A stretch of DNA of 64,000 nucleotides from positions 310,001 through 374,000 of the forward strand of contig NZ_JBANRM010000003.1 in assembly GCF_037154085.1 (NCBI RefSeq). Reading direction: 5' to 3'. Positions 34,916-44,430 of the stretch are shown piece by piece; the stretch's first letter is position 1; every line of letters starts with the position of its first letter. Origin of the DNA: Andeanibacterium fulvum. GTDB lineage: Bacteria > Pseudomonadota > Alphaproteobacteria > Sphingomonadales > Sphingomonadaceae. The notes beneath the pieces were generated by a model. The model made no database searches. It was not told where the DNA came from and saw only the letters and a list, made by a program, of their open reading frames with translations. The translations under genes were made by a program, and so were the position numbers.

Positions 34916-35827
34916 GTGCAGGACGTAGCCGGAAAGGGCGCCTTCATCACCGGCGGCGCCAGCGGGATCGGTCTGGGCATGGCAATCGTGTTCGCCCGCG
35001 CGGGAATGAACGTGGTGATTGCCGATGTGCGGCAGGATCACCTCGACACCGCGCAGACCGAACTGGCCGCAGCGGGCCTTGCGGGCAAGGTCCACGGGCT
35101 GCTGCTCGACGTCACCGACCGCGAGGCCTATTCCGCCGCCGCCGATGAGGTGGAGCGGCTGATCGGCAAGCTGCACGTGCTGTGCAACAACGCCGGGATC
35201 GGCATCCTCAAGAGCCTTGGTTCCGCCACCTATGCCGATTGGGACTGGGCGGTGGACGTCAATCTCAACGGCGTGTTCAACGGCGTGCATACCATGCTGC
35301 CCCGCATCCTGGCCCATGGCGAGGGCGGGCACATCGTCAACACCGCATCCATGGCCGGGGTGCTGCAATACAGCCAGGCCGGGATGTATGTGGCGACCAA
35401 ATTCGCCGTGGTGGGCCTGTCGGAAGCATTGCGGGCGGAACTGGCCCCGCAGGGGATCGGCGTTTCCGCCTTCTGTCCCGGCGGCGTGCGCAGCAATATC
35501 CGCGAATATGAGAAGACCCGCCCTGCCCGCTTCGCCGCGCAGGAAGATGCGCCCAAGGGACCGCCCCCGCGCTTCAACCTGAGCGATGAGGATCGCGAGC
35601 GCCTGTCGAAGCTCACCGCCAGCCCCGAAGAGGCGGGCGAGATCGTGCTGCAGGGCATCCGCGACAATGCGCTCTACATCTTCACCGCGCCCGAGTTCCG
35701 CCCCGGCATCACTGACCGTTTCGAGGCGATGCTGCGGGCCATCGGCCATGACGAGGAGCGGGAGAAGACCGCGCTCGATCTCATTCCGGGGCTGGTCGGC
35801 AGCCCCATCTATCGCGAGGCACCCTAA
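34916..35827 (+). CDS. Short-chain dehydrogenase, LigD/LigO-like
   Basis: The 303-residue paralogue of the gene before it has TGGASGIG at 12-19, NNAG at 91-94, Ser145 and Y158-x3-K162. Its C-terminus (DNALYIFTAPEFRPGI) matches the DNALYI-PEVREG-type tail of LigD. It starts with GTG five bases after the first SDR stop. Two neighbouring SDRs suggest two stereoisomers, as known for LigD and LigN acting on opposite enantiomers. That parallel is inference. Confidence 0.83.
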   Translation: MQDVAGKGAFITGGASGIGLGMAIVFARAGMNVVIADVRQDHLDTAQTELAAAGLAGKVHGLLLDVTDREAYSAAADEVERLIGKLHVLCNNAGIGILKSLGSATYADWDWAVDVNLNGVFNGVHTMLPRILAHGEGGHIVNTASMAGVLQYSQAGMYVATKFAVVGLSEALRAELAPQGIGVSAFCPGGVRSNIREYEKTRPARFAAQEDAPKGPPPRFNLSDEDRERLSKLTASPEEAGEIVLQGIRDNALYIFTAPEFRPGITDRFEAMLRAIGHDEEREKTALDLIPGLVGSPIYREAP

Positions 35828-35857
35828 GGCGCCCGCCACTTCTGGGGAGTAGCAAGA

Positions 35858-36916
35858 ATGGCAATCAAGAAGTTTGCCGGCGCCGGACTGGTGCTGGCTG
35901 TTGCGCTGGCAACAACGGCGATGGCCAGCCCGGCCGCCGCCGCGGATCAGGCGGCAAAGCCGTGGTACAAGAAGACCTGGAACCCGGCCAATGTGAAGCC
36001 CTGCGACCGGGACTGTCTGGTGAAGATCGGCGAGGCCTATCTCACTGCGCTGCAGACCAAGGACATGAGCGCCCTGCCCTTTGCCGAACAGGTGATCGCC
36101 ACCGAGAATACCGGCAAGATCAAAATGGGCACCGGCCTGTTCTGGCGCGCGAAGATGGAACCGACCACTTTCAAGATCACCGTGGCCGATCCCGTGCAGG
36201 GCCAGATGGCGTTCCAGACGGTGATGAAGATCGACGGCCAGATCGCGATGATCGCCATCCGCATCCGGGTGGAACGCAACATGATCACCGAGGTGGAGCA
36301 CTGGTACGATCGCAATGTCGCGCCCGAGGCAATGGAACTGCTGACCCATCCGCGCCCCACCCTGCTGGCCGATGTGCCGAAGGACAAGCAGATGAGCCGC
36401 GAATATCTGGCCTATGCCGCCGAAAGCTATTTCGACGCGCTGACGGGGGAAGATGGCTCCATCGCGCCCTTTGCCGACGAATGCGTGCGCTATGAACAGG
36501 GCTATCAGACCGTGGCGAACAAGCAGCCCGGCCGAGCCTCGCCCACGCCGAAGATGCCCGATCTCAACACCGAAATGGGCCGTTACTTCAGCAAGCTGTC
36601 GACCATGACCTGCAAGGAACAGGTCGACACCGGTGTGTTCAACGGCATCAAGCGTATCTGGCCGCACCGCGCACTGGTGGTCGATCAGCAGAAGGGCCTG
36701 GTCGCGACCTTCCCCTTCTTCGTGCATGACGGCGTGCGCGATCAGGTGCCAGGCGGATTGCAGCGCCCGCAAAGCGGCGCAGGCATGGTCCTGAACCTCA
36801 CCACCATGGAGACCTTCGGCATCCGCGACGGCAAGATCTACGAAGTGGAAGCCTTCCCCTTCGTCACCATTCCCTATGGCACCAATGACGGATGGACCCA
36901 CGCGGATCCGAACTAA
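35858..36916 (+). CDS. Secreted tandem NTF2-like protein (DUF8021-like)
   Basis: The 352-residue protein has a signal peptide (about 1-28, AAA-A). The mature part contains two similar halves, each with a short CDRDCLVKIGEAYLTAL or YLAYAAESYFDAL helix followed by beta strands, as in tandem SnoaL/NTF2 domains. The pattern Cys-x-x-x-Cys near the start and D-P-x-x-GQ-M-x-F resembles DUF8021 proteins. Function is unknown; a periplasmic binding or isomerase role is possible. A paralogue lies on the other strand at 38682-39671. It ends the SDR operon. Confidence 0.72.
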   Translation: MAIKKFAGAGLVLAVALATTAMASPAAAADQAAKPWYKKTWNPANVKPCDRDCLVKIGEAYLTALQTKDMSALPFAEQVIATENTGKIKMGTGLFWRAKMEPTTFKITVADPVQGQMAFQTVMKIDGQIAMIAIRIRVERNMITEVEHWYDRNVAPEAMELLTHPRPTLLADVPKDKQMSREYLAYAAESYFDALTGEDGSIAPFADECVRYEQGYQTVANKQPGRASPTPKMPDLNTEMGRYFSKLSTMTCKEQVDTGVFNGIKRIWPHRALVVDQQKGLVATFPFFVHDGVRDQVPGGLQRPQSGAGMVLNLTTMETFGIRDGKIYEVEAFPFVTIPYGTNDGWTHADPN

Positions 36917-36922
36917 TGGAAA

Positions 36923-36969
36923 GGTGAGCGCGGGCGGGACACAGGAGGGCCGCCCGCCCGCGCTTCACC
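36923..36969. terminator. Strong hairpin between convergent operons
   Basis: GGTGAGCGCGGGCGGG (36923-36938) pairs with CCCGCCCGCGCTTCACC (36953-36969), with one extra T. No T-run follows, but its place between convergent genes suggests it ends both transcripts. Confidence 0.55.
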
Positions 36970-36988
36970 CAGCGGAAAGGAGGCATCC

Positions 36989-38620
36989 TTACCCCAATGG
37001 GTAGGATACCATCGTCTCCCCGCTGTCGGGCCGGGCCCGATGCTCGAAATAGAAGCGCGTAACCGGGGGCTGCTTGCCGCCGTGGCACTCACTCAGGAAA
37101 TCGTCATATTCCTTGGCCTCCAGCGTGCGGCGCTGGCGCTGGCGCAGATATTCCGCCCAGCTGCGCACCTGGAAACGCTCCGCCCACAGCTCCCCGTTCG
37201 TCGCGTCCTGCAGCAGCGTGACCTTCTGCGCGCCGTCGCGCATGCGGATGTGCTGGCGCGCCGTAACGGCGGCGAGGAAATCCTCCAGCCTTGCGGGCGG
37301 CACGATATATTCGATCACCACCACCACGCCGACGCCTTCGGGCGCTTCGGGCAGGACGTGCTCGTCCTCATGCGGGGCGGAGGTCAGCGCGCTGGAATGC
37401 ACTTCCTCCACCGGCAGGCGCCATGCCAGCAGCAGGGTAGAAAACAGGACGCTGGCACAGATCAGATAGGTCGGGCCGATGCCGACCCTTTCGCCCACAT
37501 GGCCCCAGAACCAGGCCCCCACGGTCATCCCGCCGAAGGTGAACATCTGGTAGAGCGCCAGCGCCCGGCCAGAGACCCAGCGCGGCACGTTCATCTGCAC
37601 TGCGACATTGAAAGTAGACAGGCCGAGCACCATGCCCGCGCCCACCACGAACAGCGCCGCGCAGGTGAGCGGCAGATAGCGTGAGAAGCCGATCCCCAGC
37701 AGTGCGGCGGAGGTCACCACGATGGCAATGCGGATCAGCCCTTCGGCGGCGAAGCGGTGCCGCATCCGCCCCAGCTGGGCCGCCCCGGCAACCGCGCCCA
37801 TGCCCATGAAGCCCATCAGCACGCCGAACACAGTGGCCCCTTGATGCAGGAGGTCACGCGCGACCAGCGCCATCAGCGCGACAACGATGGACGAACAGAA
37901 GCCGAAACACATCGCCCGCAGGATCACTCGGCGTACCGGCGTGGAATGGAGCGTGTAGGTCACCCCGTCGCGCATGGCGGCAAGGACCGAATCCGCGGCC
38001 ATGCCTTCTCGCCGTTCGGGCCGCCAGGCGAGCAGCACCCCGATCAGGGCGAGATAGCTGACGGCATTGAGAGCGAAGTTGACCTTGCTGCCCACCATCG
38101 CAACCAGCACGCCGCCCAGCGCGGGGCCCACCGTGCGAGCGATGTTGAAGGCCATGGTGTTGAGCCCCACCGCATGGGGCACCTTCTCGCGCGGGACGAG
38201 ATCGCCCACGGTGGACTGCCAGGCAGGCGCCATGATCGCCTGTCCGGAGCCGACAATGAAGGTAAGCAGCAACAGCAAGCCCGGTGTCACCAGCCCGGCA
38301 AAGGCCAGTGCTGCCAGCACACCCGAAGCCACCAGCATCAGGATCTGGGCGCCGAACAGCACCAGCCGCCGGTCCAGAATATCGGCCAGCGCCCCCGCCG
38401 GAAGCGAGAAAAGCAGGATCGGCAGAGTAGACAGCGCCGTCACCAGCGCCACCATTTCCGGCGACGGGTTGAGCGACGTCATCAGCCACGCCGCCCCTAC
38501 CTGCTGGAGCTGGCTGCCGATCGAACTGATGATGCTCGCCAGCCAGATCGCCAGGAACACCCTGTGCCGCAGCGGCGACCAGGTGCCCGGCCCACGCGGC
38601 TGGGTTTCTCTATTCGCCAT
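36989..38620 (-). CDS. MFS transporter of the EntS/MFS_3 type with C-terminal soluble domain
   Basis: The 543-residue protein has about 12 membrane spans. The first half holds the loop motif (ADILDRRLVLFGAQ) and the second RHRFAAEGL, as in MFS_3 (EntS-like) efflux carriers. After the last span (about residue 415) comes a soluble domain of about 120 residues resembling ABM-type (antibiotic biosynthesis monooxygenase-like) ferredoxin folds (VVVVIEYIVPPARLEDFLAAV). This tail is common in the MFS_3 group. It would export a small organic molecule. It is the last gene of the large GST-TonB-MFS operon. Confidence 0.82.
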   Translation of the reverse strand: MANRETQPRGPGTWSPLRHRVFLAIWLASIISSIGSQLQQVGAAWLMTSLNPSPEMVALVTALSTLPILLFSLPAGALADILDRRLVLFGAQILMLVASGVLAALAFAGLVTPGLLLLLTFIVGSGQAIMAPAWQSTVGDLVPREKVPHAVGLNTMAFNIARTVGPALGGVLVAMVGSKVNFALNAVSYLALIGVLLAWRPERREGMAADSVLAAMRDGVTYTLHSTPVRRVILRAMCFGFCSSIVVALMALVARDLLHQGATVFGVLMGFMGMGAVAGAAQLGRMRHRFAAEGLIRIAIVVTSAALLGIGFSRYLPLTCAALFVVGAGMVLGLSTFNVAVQMNVPRWVSGRALALYQMFTFGGMTVGAWFWGHVGERVGIGPTYLICASVLFSTLLLAWRLPVEEVHSSALTSAPHEDEHVLPEAPEGVGVVVVIEYIVPPARLEDFLAAVTARQHIRMRDGAQKVTLLQDATNGELWAERFQVRSWAEYLRQRQRRTLEAKEYDDFLSECHGGKQPPVTRFYFEHRARPDSGETMVSYPLG

Positions 38621-38681
38621 GTCGCCCCGCTACAGTCCAAGGGTCAGGGGTCGGAAGGACGGTGCCCGGAAGGGCTGGAGA

Positions 38682-39671
38682 TCAGTGGCTCCAGCCCGGA
38701 TCGGAGTGGTAGGGCACGCTCGTGCCGACCGCCTCGACCTGCTGGATCATCCCTTCCTTCAACTTGAAGGCCTCGGCCAGAAGGATGCTGGACGGCTTGT
38801 TGAACATGCCGATATCGACCTTGCGCCCGTCGGGCATAACCAGTTCCTTCTTGCAACCGCAGTGATCGAACACGGCGAAGGCGAACACGGCCTGGCGTTC
38901 CTCGTCCACGATGGGGAAGCGGCGGTCATGCACTTCGGTGACCACGCCATAGAGGCCGGTCGAGAACTGCTCCTTGCAGCCCATCCCGCCGATATCGATA
39001 CCGCCCATGCGGACGATGCCGGGATTGTTGCTGGTCAGCGTGCCGTTTTCCAGACGATCGCAATCATCGGTGAAGGGGTAATAGCCCTTGCCGTCATTGT
39101 TCTCGATCGCATTGAAATAGTTGTTGGCCGCCGCGATCAGTTCCTGGCGGCTGAGGCGCTTTCCGGTAGGCGGCACTTCGGACCACAGCGCCTTGGGCTT
39201 CTGCATCTTTTCCAGATTGCCATAGCCGGCATCGTTCCAGGCCGGGCCCGCGCCGGTGCGATAGGTGACCAGTTCGACCTCGCTGATCTGGCCCAGGTGC
39301 AGGCGCACGCGGGCACCCAGCGTCAGGCCATGGCCGTTTTCGTCCATGGTGGCGAACAGGCCGAACTGGCCGGTGGCCGGATCGGCCAAGACGTGGCGAT
39401 AGGCGCCGACTTTGCTGGCCGTCTGCCACATGCCGTTATTGAAGCCCATCGCCTGCCCGTTTTCGGTGTAGCGGGCGTTCTTCGCCAGCGGCAGCTTCGA
39501 GGCATCACGCGAGGCGAGCGCGTCGAGGAAGCGGCCGGCGAGGTCTTCCATGCAGGCCCGTTCGCACGGGATCGGGGCGTCTTTCGCCTGAGCGGCGGCG
39601 GGCGCTGCGGCTATGCCCAGCAACGGGGCCCCAAGTATCAGGGCGGCAGCGGCAATCAGTTTCTTCAACAT
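38682..39671 (-). CDS. Secreted tandem NTF2-like protein (DUF8021-like), paralogue
   Basis: The 329-residue protein has a signal peptide (about 1-27, AAA-QA) and two NTF2-like halves. The CERACMEDLAGRFLDAL start and RYTENGQAMGFNNGMW and DPATGQFGLFATMDENG segments fit the DUF8021 pattern well. It resembles the protein at 35858, but the two share only the fold pattern and sit in two facing operons. The function is unknown. GAGGGAGAG precedes the ATG. It lies 11 bases from the upstream MFS gene. Confidence 0.72.
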   Translation of the reverse strand: MLKKLIAAAALILGAPLLGIAAAPAAAQAKDAPIPCERACMEDLAGRFLDALASRDASKLPLAKNARYTENGQAMGFNNGMWQTASKVGAYRHVLADPATGQFGLFATMDENGHGLTLGARVRLHLGQISEVELVTYRTGAGPAWNDAGYGNLEKMQKPKALWSEVPPTGKRLSRQELIAAANNYFNAIENNDGKGYYPFTDDCDRLENGTLTSNNPGIVRMGGIDIGGMGCKEQFSTGLYGVVTEVHDRRFPIVDEERQAVFAFAVFDHCGCKKELVMPDGRKVDIGMFNKPSSILLAEAFKLKEGMIQQVEAVGTSVPYHSDPGWSH

Positions 39672-39682
39672 TTCTCTCTCCC

Positions 39683-41095
39683 TCAGGCGACCCGCGCATC
39701 TTCTGCGTTCAGTCGCTCCACTTCTTTGCGGAAAGGCTTCAGGCCCAGCCAGGTGATTGCCAGCGCGGCAGGCAGGAACACAACATGCAGCAGCATGATG
39801 GACCAGCGCAGGTCATCGGGCGAAGTGAAGATATGGTCGGTAGTCAGGCCGGTCACGAAGGGCGCCATGCCCACGCCGACCACGGTGTAGATGAACAGGT
39901 ACAGCGTCATCACCTGCCCGCGGATCTCATTGGGCGAGATGGCGAGCATCACGGCATTGAGCATCGGGCCGTTCATCCCGAGCGACAGATAGGCAACCGA
40001 ACTGAATGCCATCGCCAGTTCCGGCGTGGGCATCAGCGGCTGCATGATCGCAAAGGGGATGGCGACAAGCCTTGTGTAGAGGATCACGCGATAGGCCCCC
40101 GCCGGATCGCCCCGATTCTGGAACCATTCCGCCCATTTCGCACCCAGATAGAGGCCCGCGAGCATGGCAATGATCGATACCACGCCGGAAACGATGCCAT
40201 ATTGCGTGGGCGACCAGCCATAGGTCCGTTCGAAGAAGGCTGCGCCCCAGGCGCGCCCACCTGCATCCAGCGAGCCGATGGTCAGCCCTAGGAACATCGG
40301 CCCGAATACGGCGACGTGCAGCCACAGATAGCTGATTGTCTTCTTGAAACCGGCATTGCGGGTCTTCAGGCGCAGATTATGGCGCGGCGGTTCCTTCACC
40401 TTGATCAGCAGCAGCGAGATCAGCAGGCCCGGCAGGCCCAGAGCGAGCAGAACGACCTGCCAGGGACGCAAGGTGCCGACGATCGGCAGATCCGGCGAGC
40501 CGAGCCTGGCGACCAGCCAGATCATCAGACCGCCCAGCAGCAGGGACAGGCCGCTGCCCGCCACCGATCCGATCTGCAGGGTTGAGACGGCGCGCGGCAA
40601 TTTGTCGCGCGGGAAACAGTCCGCCACCATCGAATAGGCCGTGGGGCCGTTGACGGATTCCCCCGCCCCCACCACGACGCGCGCGATGAATAGCTGAGTG
40701 AAGTTGGCGGCAAGGCCGGATGCGGCCGTGGCAAGGCTCCAGACGATCAGCCCGCCCGCGATGATCCACTTGCGCGTCCAGCGGTCGATATAACGCGAGA
40801 ACGGCACGGCCACGAGGGCGTAGAAAATCGCCTGCGTCGGGCCCAGCAGCAGGCCCGCTTCGGCATCGGTCAGGTTGAAATCGGTTTTGATCTGCTGGAT
40901 CAGCAGCCCGAGGATATTCTGGTCGAGCATGGCGACGGTCGTGACCGTGGCGAGGACCCCGACCGTGAACCAGGCCTGCGCCGGTGGCGGATAGTTGGAG
41001 CTGGCGGCAGGGGTGGCCTCAGGACCGGCCCCTTCTGCCCCGCTCGCCGCCGGTTGAAACGAACTGCTTAAATCATCCCCGGCCACACTGCCCAT
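39683..41095 (-). CDS. MFS transporter, spinster/aromatic-acid type
   Basis: The 470-residue protein has about 12 membrane spans and a 30-residue soluble N-terminus. Motifs include FSRYIDRWTRKWIIAG (loop 2-3) and VGAGESVNGPTAYSMVADCFPRDK (quoted in part) typical of spinster-like carriers widespread in sphingomonads next to TonB receptors. It probably moves the compound brought in by the receptor across the inner membrane. GAGAGGA lies seven bases before the ATG. Confidence 0.83.
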   Translation of the reverse strand: MGSVAGDDLSSSFQPAASGAEGAGPEATPAASSNYPPPAQAWFTVGVLATVTTVAMLDQNILGLLIQQIKTDFNLTDAEAGLLLGPTQAIFYALVAVPFSRYIDRWTRKWIIAGGLIVWSLATAASGLAANFTQLFIARVVVGAGESVNGPTAYSMVADCFPRDKLPRAVSTLQIGSVAGSGLSLLLGGLMIWLVARLGSPDLPIVGTLRPWQVVLLALGLPGLLISLLLIKVKEPPRHNLRLKTRNAGFKKTISYLWLHVAVFGPMFLGLTIGSLDAGGRAWGAAFFERTYGWSPTQYGIVSGVVSIIAMLAGLYLGAKWAEWFQNRGDPAGAYRVILYTRLVAIPFAIMQPLMPTPELAMAFSSVAYLSLGMNGPMLNAVMLAISPNEIRGQVMTLYLFIYTVVGVGMAPFVTGLTTDHIFTSPDDLRWSIMLLHVVFLPAALAITWLGLKPFRKEVERLNAEDARVA

Positions 41096-41119
41096 CGGAT
41101 CATCCTCTCAAGACTGGTG

Positions 41120-41151
41120 AAGGGAGGCAGGACCAGGCTCCCGCCTCCCTT
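41120..41151 (-). terminator. Hairpin between TonB receptor and MFS genes
   Basis: AAGGGAGGC (41120-41128) pairs perfectly with GCCTCCCTT (41143-41151). No clear T-run follows on the minus strand, so it may be an attenuator or RNA-stability element rather than a full terminator. Confidence 0.45.
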
Positions 41152-41164
41152 CTGGGTGGGTCGC

Positions 41165-43609
41165 TCAGAATTCCTTGCGCAGGGTGAGCGACCATTCGCG
41201 AGGCCGCCCGACCGAGGCGCTGAGGAAGCCATAGCTTTCCCGCTGATCGGTGATCGTGGTGAGGTAATATTCGTCGAACAGATTGGTGACGGCCGCCGCA
41301 ATCGAGAAGCCGAGATCCTTGTTCGCATAGGTCAGACGCAGGTTCACCAGCGCGTAGGCCGGCTGCACCGAGGAAACCGCCAGGACATTGTTGGAATAGG
41401 CGATGTCCGAACGGTAGCTGACGTCCACGCGCGGGGTCAGGGTCTGGCTCTCGCTCAGATCCGCATCATACTGGATCGCGCCCGAGAGGTTCCACTTGGG
41501 CACGCGGGTCTGCGGGCTGTCCAGCGTCAGCCCCTGAGTGGAGGCCAGCAGTTCCTTGTAGCGGAAATCGGTATAGCCGACATTGCCCGAGATCATCAGG
41601 CCCGGCGCCGGACGAGCCACGGCTTCCACTTCGAAGCCCTTGATCTCCGCATTGCCGACGTTTTCGTTGCAGAAGATCGCGCAGGCGCCGCCGCGATAGG
41701 CCGGATCGCGCACAGTGCCCACGATCTTGTCGAACTCGGTCAGATAGGCGGCCGCATTGAGGCGCAGCATCCGGCCGAACAGGTTCGACTTGAAGCCGAC
41801 TTCATAGGACTTCACGTCTTCCGCCTCCAGCGAGAAGATCCCGCTCGCGCCAAACGGACGGGCATTGAAGGCCGATGCCGTGAAGCCCGTGGAATAGGAC
41901 GCGTAGAGGTTCACATTGTCCGAAGCCTCATAGGCGATCGAGAAGCGCGGATTGATGCGGTCGTCCTTGTTCTTGCCGGTCGCAACGAAGTTCAGCACGC
42001 TGAGGTTCGAGGGCGAATAGTCGCGGTCGAACGTGTAAGTCTTCTTCTCGTTCGAATAGCGCACGCCGGCAGACAGCGTCAGCCGCTCGACCGGATGGAG
42101 ATCCACCGCACCGAACAGGGCCCAGCTCTTCAGCGTCGCCGTATCGTCGCTGAAGAAGTCCAGCGCCTGAGTGAAGCCTTCGGTCTGCACACGGGCCGGG
42201 TTGAGCGTTTCGGTATCGAGGTAATAGGCGCCCAGAGTGTAATCGAGCACATCGTTGAAGGTCGAACCCAGCAGGCGCAGTTCCTGGCTGAATTGGCGGT
42301 GCGTCAGGCCATTGCGCACTTCTTCCACCGGCACGGCGAGCAGGCTCTGGCCGAAATCGCCGGTATATTTGCGATAGGCGGTGATCGAGGTCAGGTGGAT
42401 GTCGTCGGACAGATTGGCCTCGACCGTCAGCGAGCCGCCATAGGCTTCCATCGTGCCTTCGGCCGGGTTGATCAGGCCGGTCCGCTGATTGCCGTAGCGG
42501 GCATAAGTGGTGTAGCCATCGGGCGATTCAAACGAGGCGATCACTGCCTGCAGCTTTTCCGGCGTCGAGACGTCGAAGCCGTAATAGCTGGTGCCCCGGC
42601 CCTTCAGCCACTTGGCAAGGCCGTTATTGTCCACACCGCCCACCGGGATCGCGCCGCCGGCAAGGCCGGTTTCCGGATTGATCAGCGAAGACTGCGTATC
42701 GATGATGACTTCGGCCGAGCTTTCCGCCGTTTCATTGGTGTAATCGCCCGAGAGATAGACCTGCACGTCGCTGGTCGGTTCCCAGCCCAGCGTGCCGCGG
42801 AAGCTGTAGCTGCTGCCGCCGCCCAGCGTGCCCACTTGGCAGCTGTCATTATTGATCGGGCCGAGGCCCACGCCGCCGACCTGATCATTGCCATATTGCG
42901 GATTGACGCATTTGTAGTCGAGCCGCTTGACGTGGCCTTCCTGGCCCTTGGCATTGGCGACCACGCGCAGGGCGAGCTGATCGGTCAGGCCCAGATCATA
43001 GGCGCCGCGCAGCTGGTAACGCTCGCGGCTGCCGCCGGTGATCTCGACATAGCCGCTATTGTCGCCCTTGGGCTTCTTGGAGATCAGGCGCAGCGCGCCG
43101 CCCACCGAGTTACGGCCGAACAGGGTGCCCTGCGGACCGCGCAGCACTTCCACACGCTCCAGATCGAGCACGTCGAACACCGAGCCATAGGTGGTCGCGT
43201 AATAGACGTCGTCCACATAGAAGCCCACGCGCGGTTCGAAGGCGGTCAGGAAGTCCGCCTGGCCGAGGCCGCGGATGAAGGCCTGGTTGGTCTGCGCGCC
43301 ATAGCCGGAGCCGCCGCTGGTCATTTCCACGTTCGGCACCGAATTGGCGATGTCGAGCACGTTCTTAACGCTGCGCTGTTCCAGTTCGTCGCTGGTCACG
43401 GCCGAAATGGCGATCGGCACGTCCTGCAGCGCCTGCTCGCGGAACTGGGCGGTCACGATGATTTCGCGGTTGGCCGGATCTTCGGATGCTTCCCCGTCCT
43501 GCGCAAAGGCAGCGGCGGGAGCCAGCAAGGCCGCCGCCAGGGCGACACAGCTTGCGCGAGTGGCGAATTGAAGGGCAGCGGGCCGCCCTATGCGCTTGTC
43601 GGTGTTCAT
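41165..43609 (-). CDS. TonB-dependent outer-membrane receptor
   Basis: The 814-residue receptor has a signal peptide (about 1-36, AFAQ) and a TonB-box-like segment (EIIVTAQFR) near residue 50. The plug domain shows VPIAISAV, SVPNVEMT, FYVDDVYYA and RVEVLRGPQGTLFGRNSVGG (ends quoted), and a 22-strand barrel ends in the aromatic C-terminus LTLRKEF. Sphingomonad receptors of this size serve uptake of aromatics and plant oligosaccharides as well as iron. The operon setting between MFS and GST genes points to an organic substrate. It follows the GST stop by 104 bases. Confidence 0.92.
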   Translation of the reverse strand: MNTDKRIGRPAALQFATRASCVALAAALLAPAAAFAQDGEASEDPANREIIVTAQFREQALQDVPIAISAVTSDELEQRSVKNVLDIANSVPNVEMTSGGSGYGAQTNQAFIRGLGQADFLTAFEPRVGFYVDDVYYATTYGSVFDVLDLERVEVLRGPQGTLFGRNSVGGALRLISKKPKGDNSGYVEITGGSRERYQLRGAYDLGLTDQLALRVVANAKGQEGHVKRLDYKCVNPQYGNDQVGGVGLGPINNDSCQVGTLGGGSSYSFRGTLGWEPTSDVQVYLSGDYTNETAESSAEVIIDTQSSLINPETGLAGGAIPVGGVDNNGLAKWLKGRGTSYYGFDVSTPEKLQAVIASFESPDGYTTYARYGNQRTGLINPAEGTMEAYGGSLTVEANLSDDIHLTSITAYRKYTGDFGQSLLAVPVEEVRNGLTHRQFSQELRLLGSTFNDVLDYTLGAYYLDTETLNPARVQTEGFTQALDFFSDDTATLKSWALFGAVDLHPVERLTLSAGVRYSNEKKTYTFDRDYSPSNLSVLNFVATGKNKDDRINPRFSIAYEASDNVNLYASYSTGFTASAFNARPFGASGIFSLEAEDVKSYEVGFKSNLFGRMLRLNAAAYLTEFDKIVGTVRDPAYRGGACAIFCNENVGNAEIKGFEVEAVARPAPGLMISGNVGYTDFRYKELLASTQGLTLDSPQTRVPKWNLSGAIQYDADLSESQTLTPRVDVSYRSDIAYSNNVLAVSSVQPAYALVNLRLTYANKDLGFSIAAAVTNLFDEYYLTTITDQRESYGFLSASVGRPREWSLTLRKEF

Positions 43610-43713
43610 CTTCTCTCTCCCCTAGATTCTGCTTCTTGTTTTCCCCAACCGGGCGCCCGTCTTTCTGCGGATGCTCCGGCATGCCTTTCAGGCGCCCTCA
43701 CCTAGGCGCCGAA

Positions 43714-44430
43714 TTACCCCCAACGGCCCAGCTCGGGGCCCATTGTCGCGACAATGCGCATGTCGCCCGCCGCGTGGTTCACTGCCGGACGGGCAGCGAC
43801 ACGCGCGAGCCAGTCGGCCGCCGCCGCGGGCAGCTCGATACCGAGCGCCTCGAACTGGGCGAGGTGCGGGTAGACCGCGATATCGGCGATCGAATAGGCG
43901 TCGCCGGCCAGCCAGCCACCATCGGCCGCGTCCTGCGCCACGCGCACAGCGGCCTTTTCCAGCGCCCGCTGGGCAGCCTCCACCTGTTCGTCGGAAAATC
44001 CGGCCAGTGCCTGGCGCCACAGGGCCGCACGCTCCGGCGGCAGAAGGCCGAGCGCGGGGCCGCCGCCCTCGCCCGCCCCGCCAAGCCGGGCCCAACGTGC
44101 GATTGCAAGGTTTGGCGCGATATGCGTTTCCACATATTTGCCCCATTTGTGGACCGCATATCGCGCCGGAGGGTTCGGACCGCCGAGGGCGGGCTCGGCA
44201 AAAGCCTCGTCGAGATAAAGCAGGATATGGAAAGTGCCCGTCAGCACCTGCCCATCGGCCACCAGCACCGGCACCTGTCCTTCAGGATTGAGCGCCAGCA
44301 GCGCATCGGAATGATTTTCGAACCGGCCAAGGTCCACTTCGCGCGAGGCATAATCCAGCCCCTTTTCCTCAAGCGCGATCAGGACAGAGGCGGAATGGCC
44401 GGTCGGGCCGCCGTGATACAGTTCGATCAT
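43714..44430 (-). CDS. Glutathione S-transferase
   Basis: The 238-residue protein has a thioredoxin-like domain (IELYHGGPTGHSASVLIALEE) and an alpha-helical domain with DAYSIADIAVYP, the usual GST N-capping box near residue 165. Its early Ser near residue 14 is the likely thiol-activating residue. It differs clearly from the LigF-like neighbours. It begins in an ATGA overlap with the GST upstream, so both are made together. Confidence 0.83.
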   Translation of the reverse strand: MIELYHGGPTGHSASVLIALEEKGLDYASREVDLGRFENHSDALLALNPEGQVPVLVADGQVLTGTFHILLYLDEAFAEPALGGPNPPARYAVHKWGKYVETHIAPNLAIARWARLGGAGEGGGPALGLLPPERAALWRQALAGFSDEQVEAAQRALEKAAVRVAQDAADGGWLAGDAYSIADIAVYPHLAQFEALGIELPAAAADWLARVAARPAVNHAAGDMRIVATMGPELGRWG

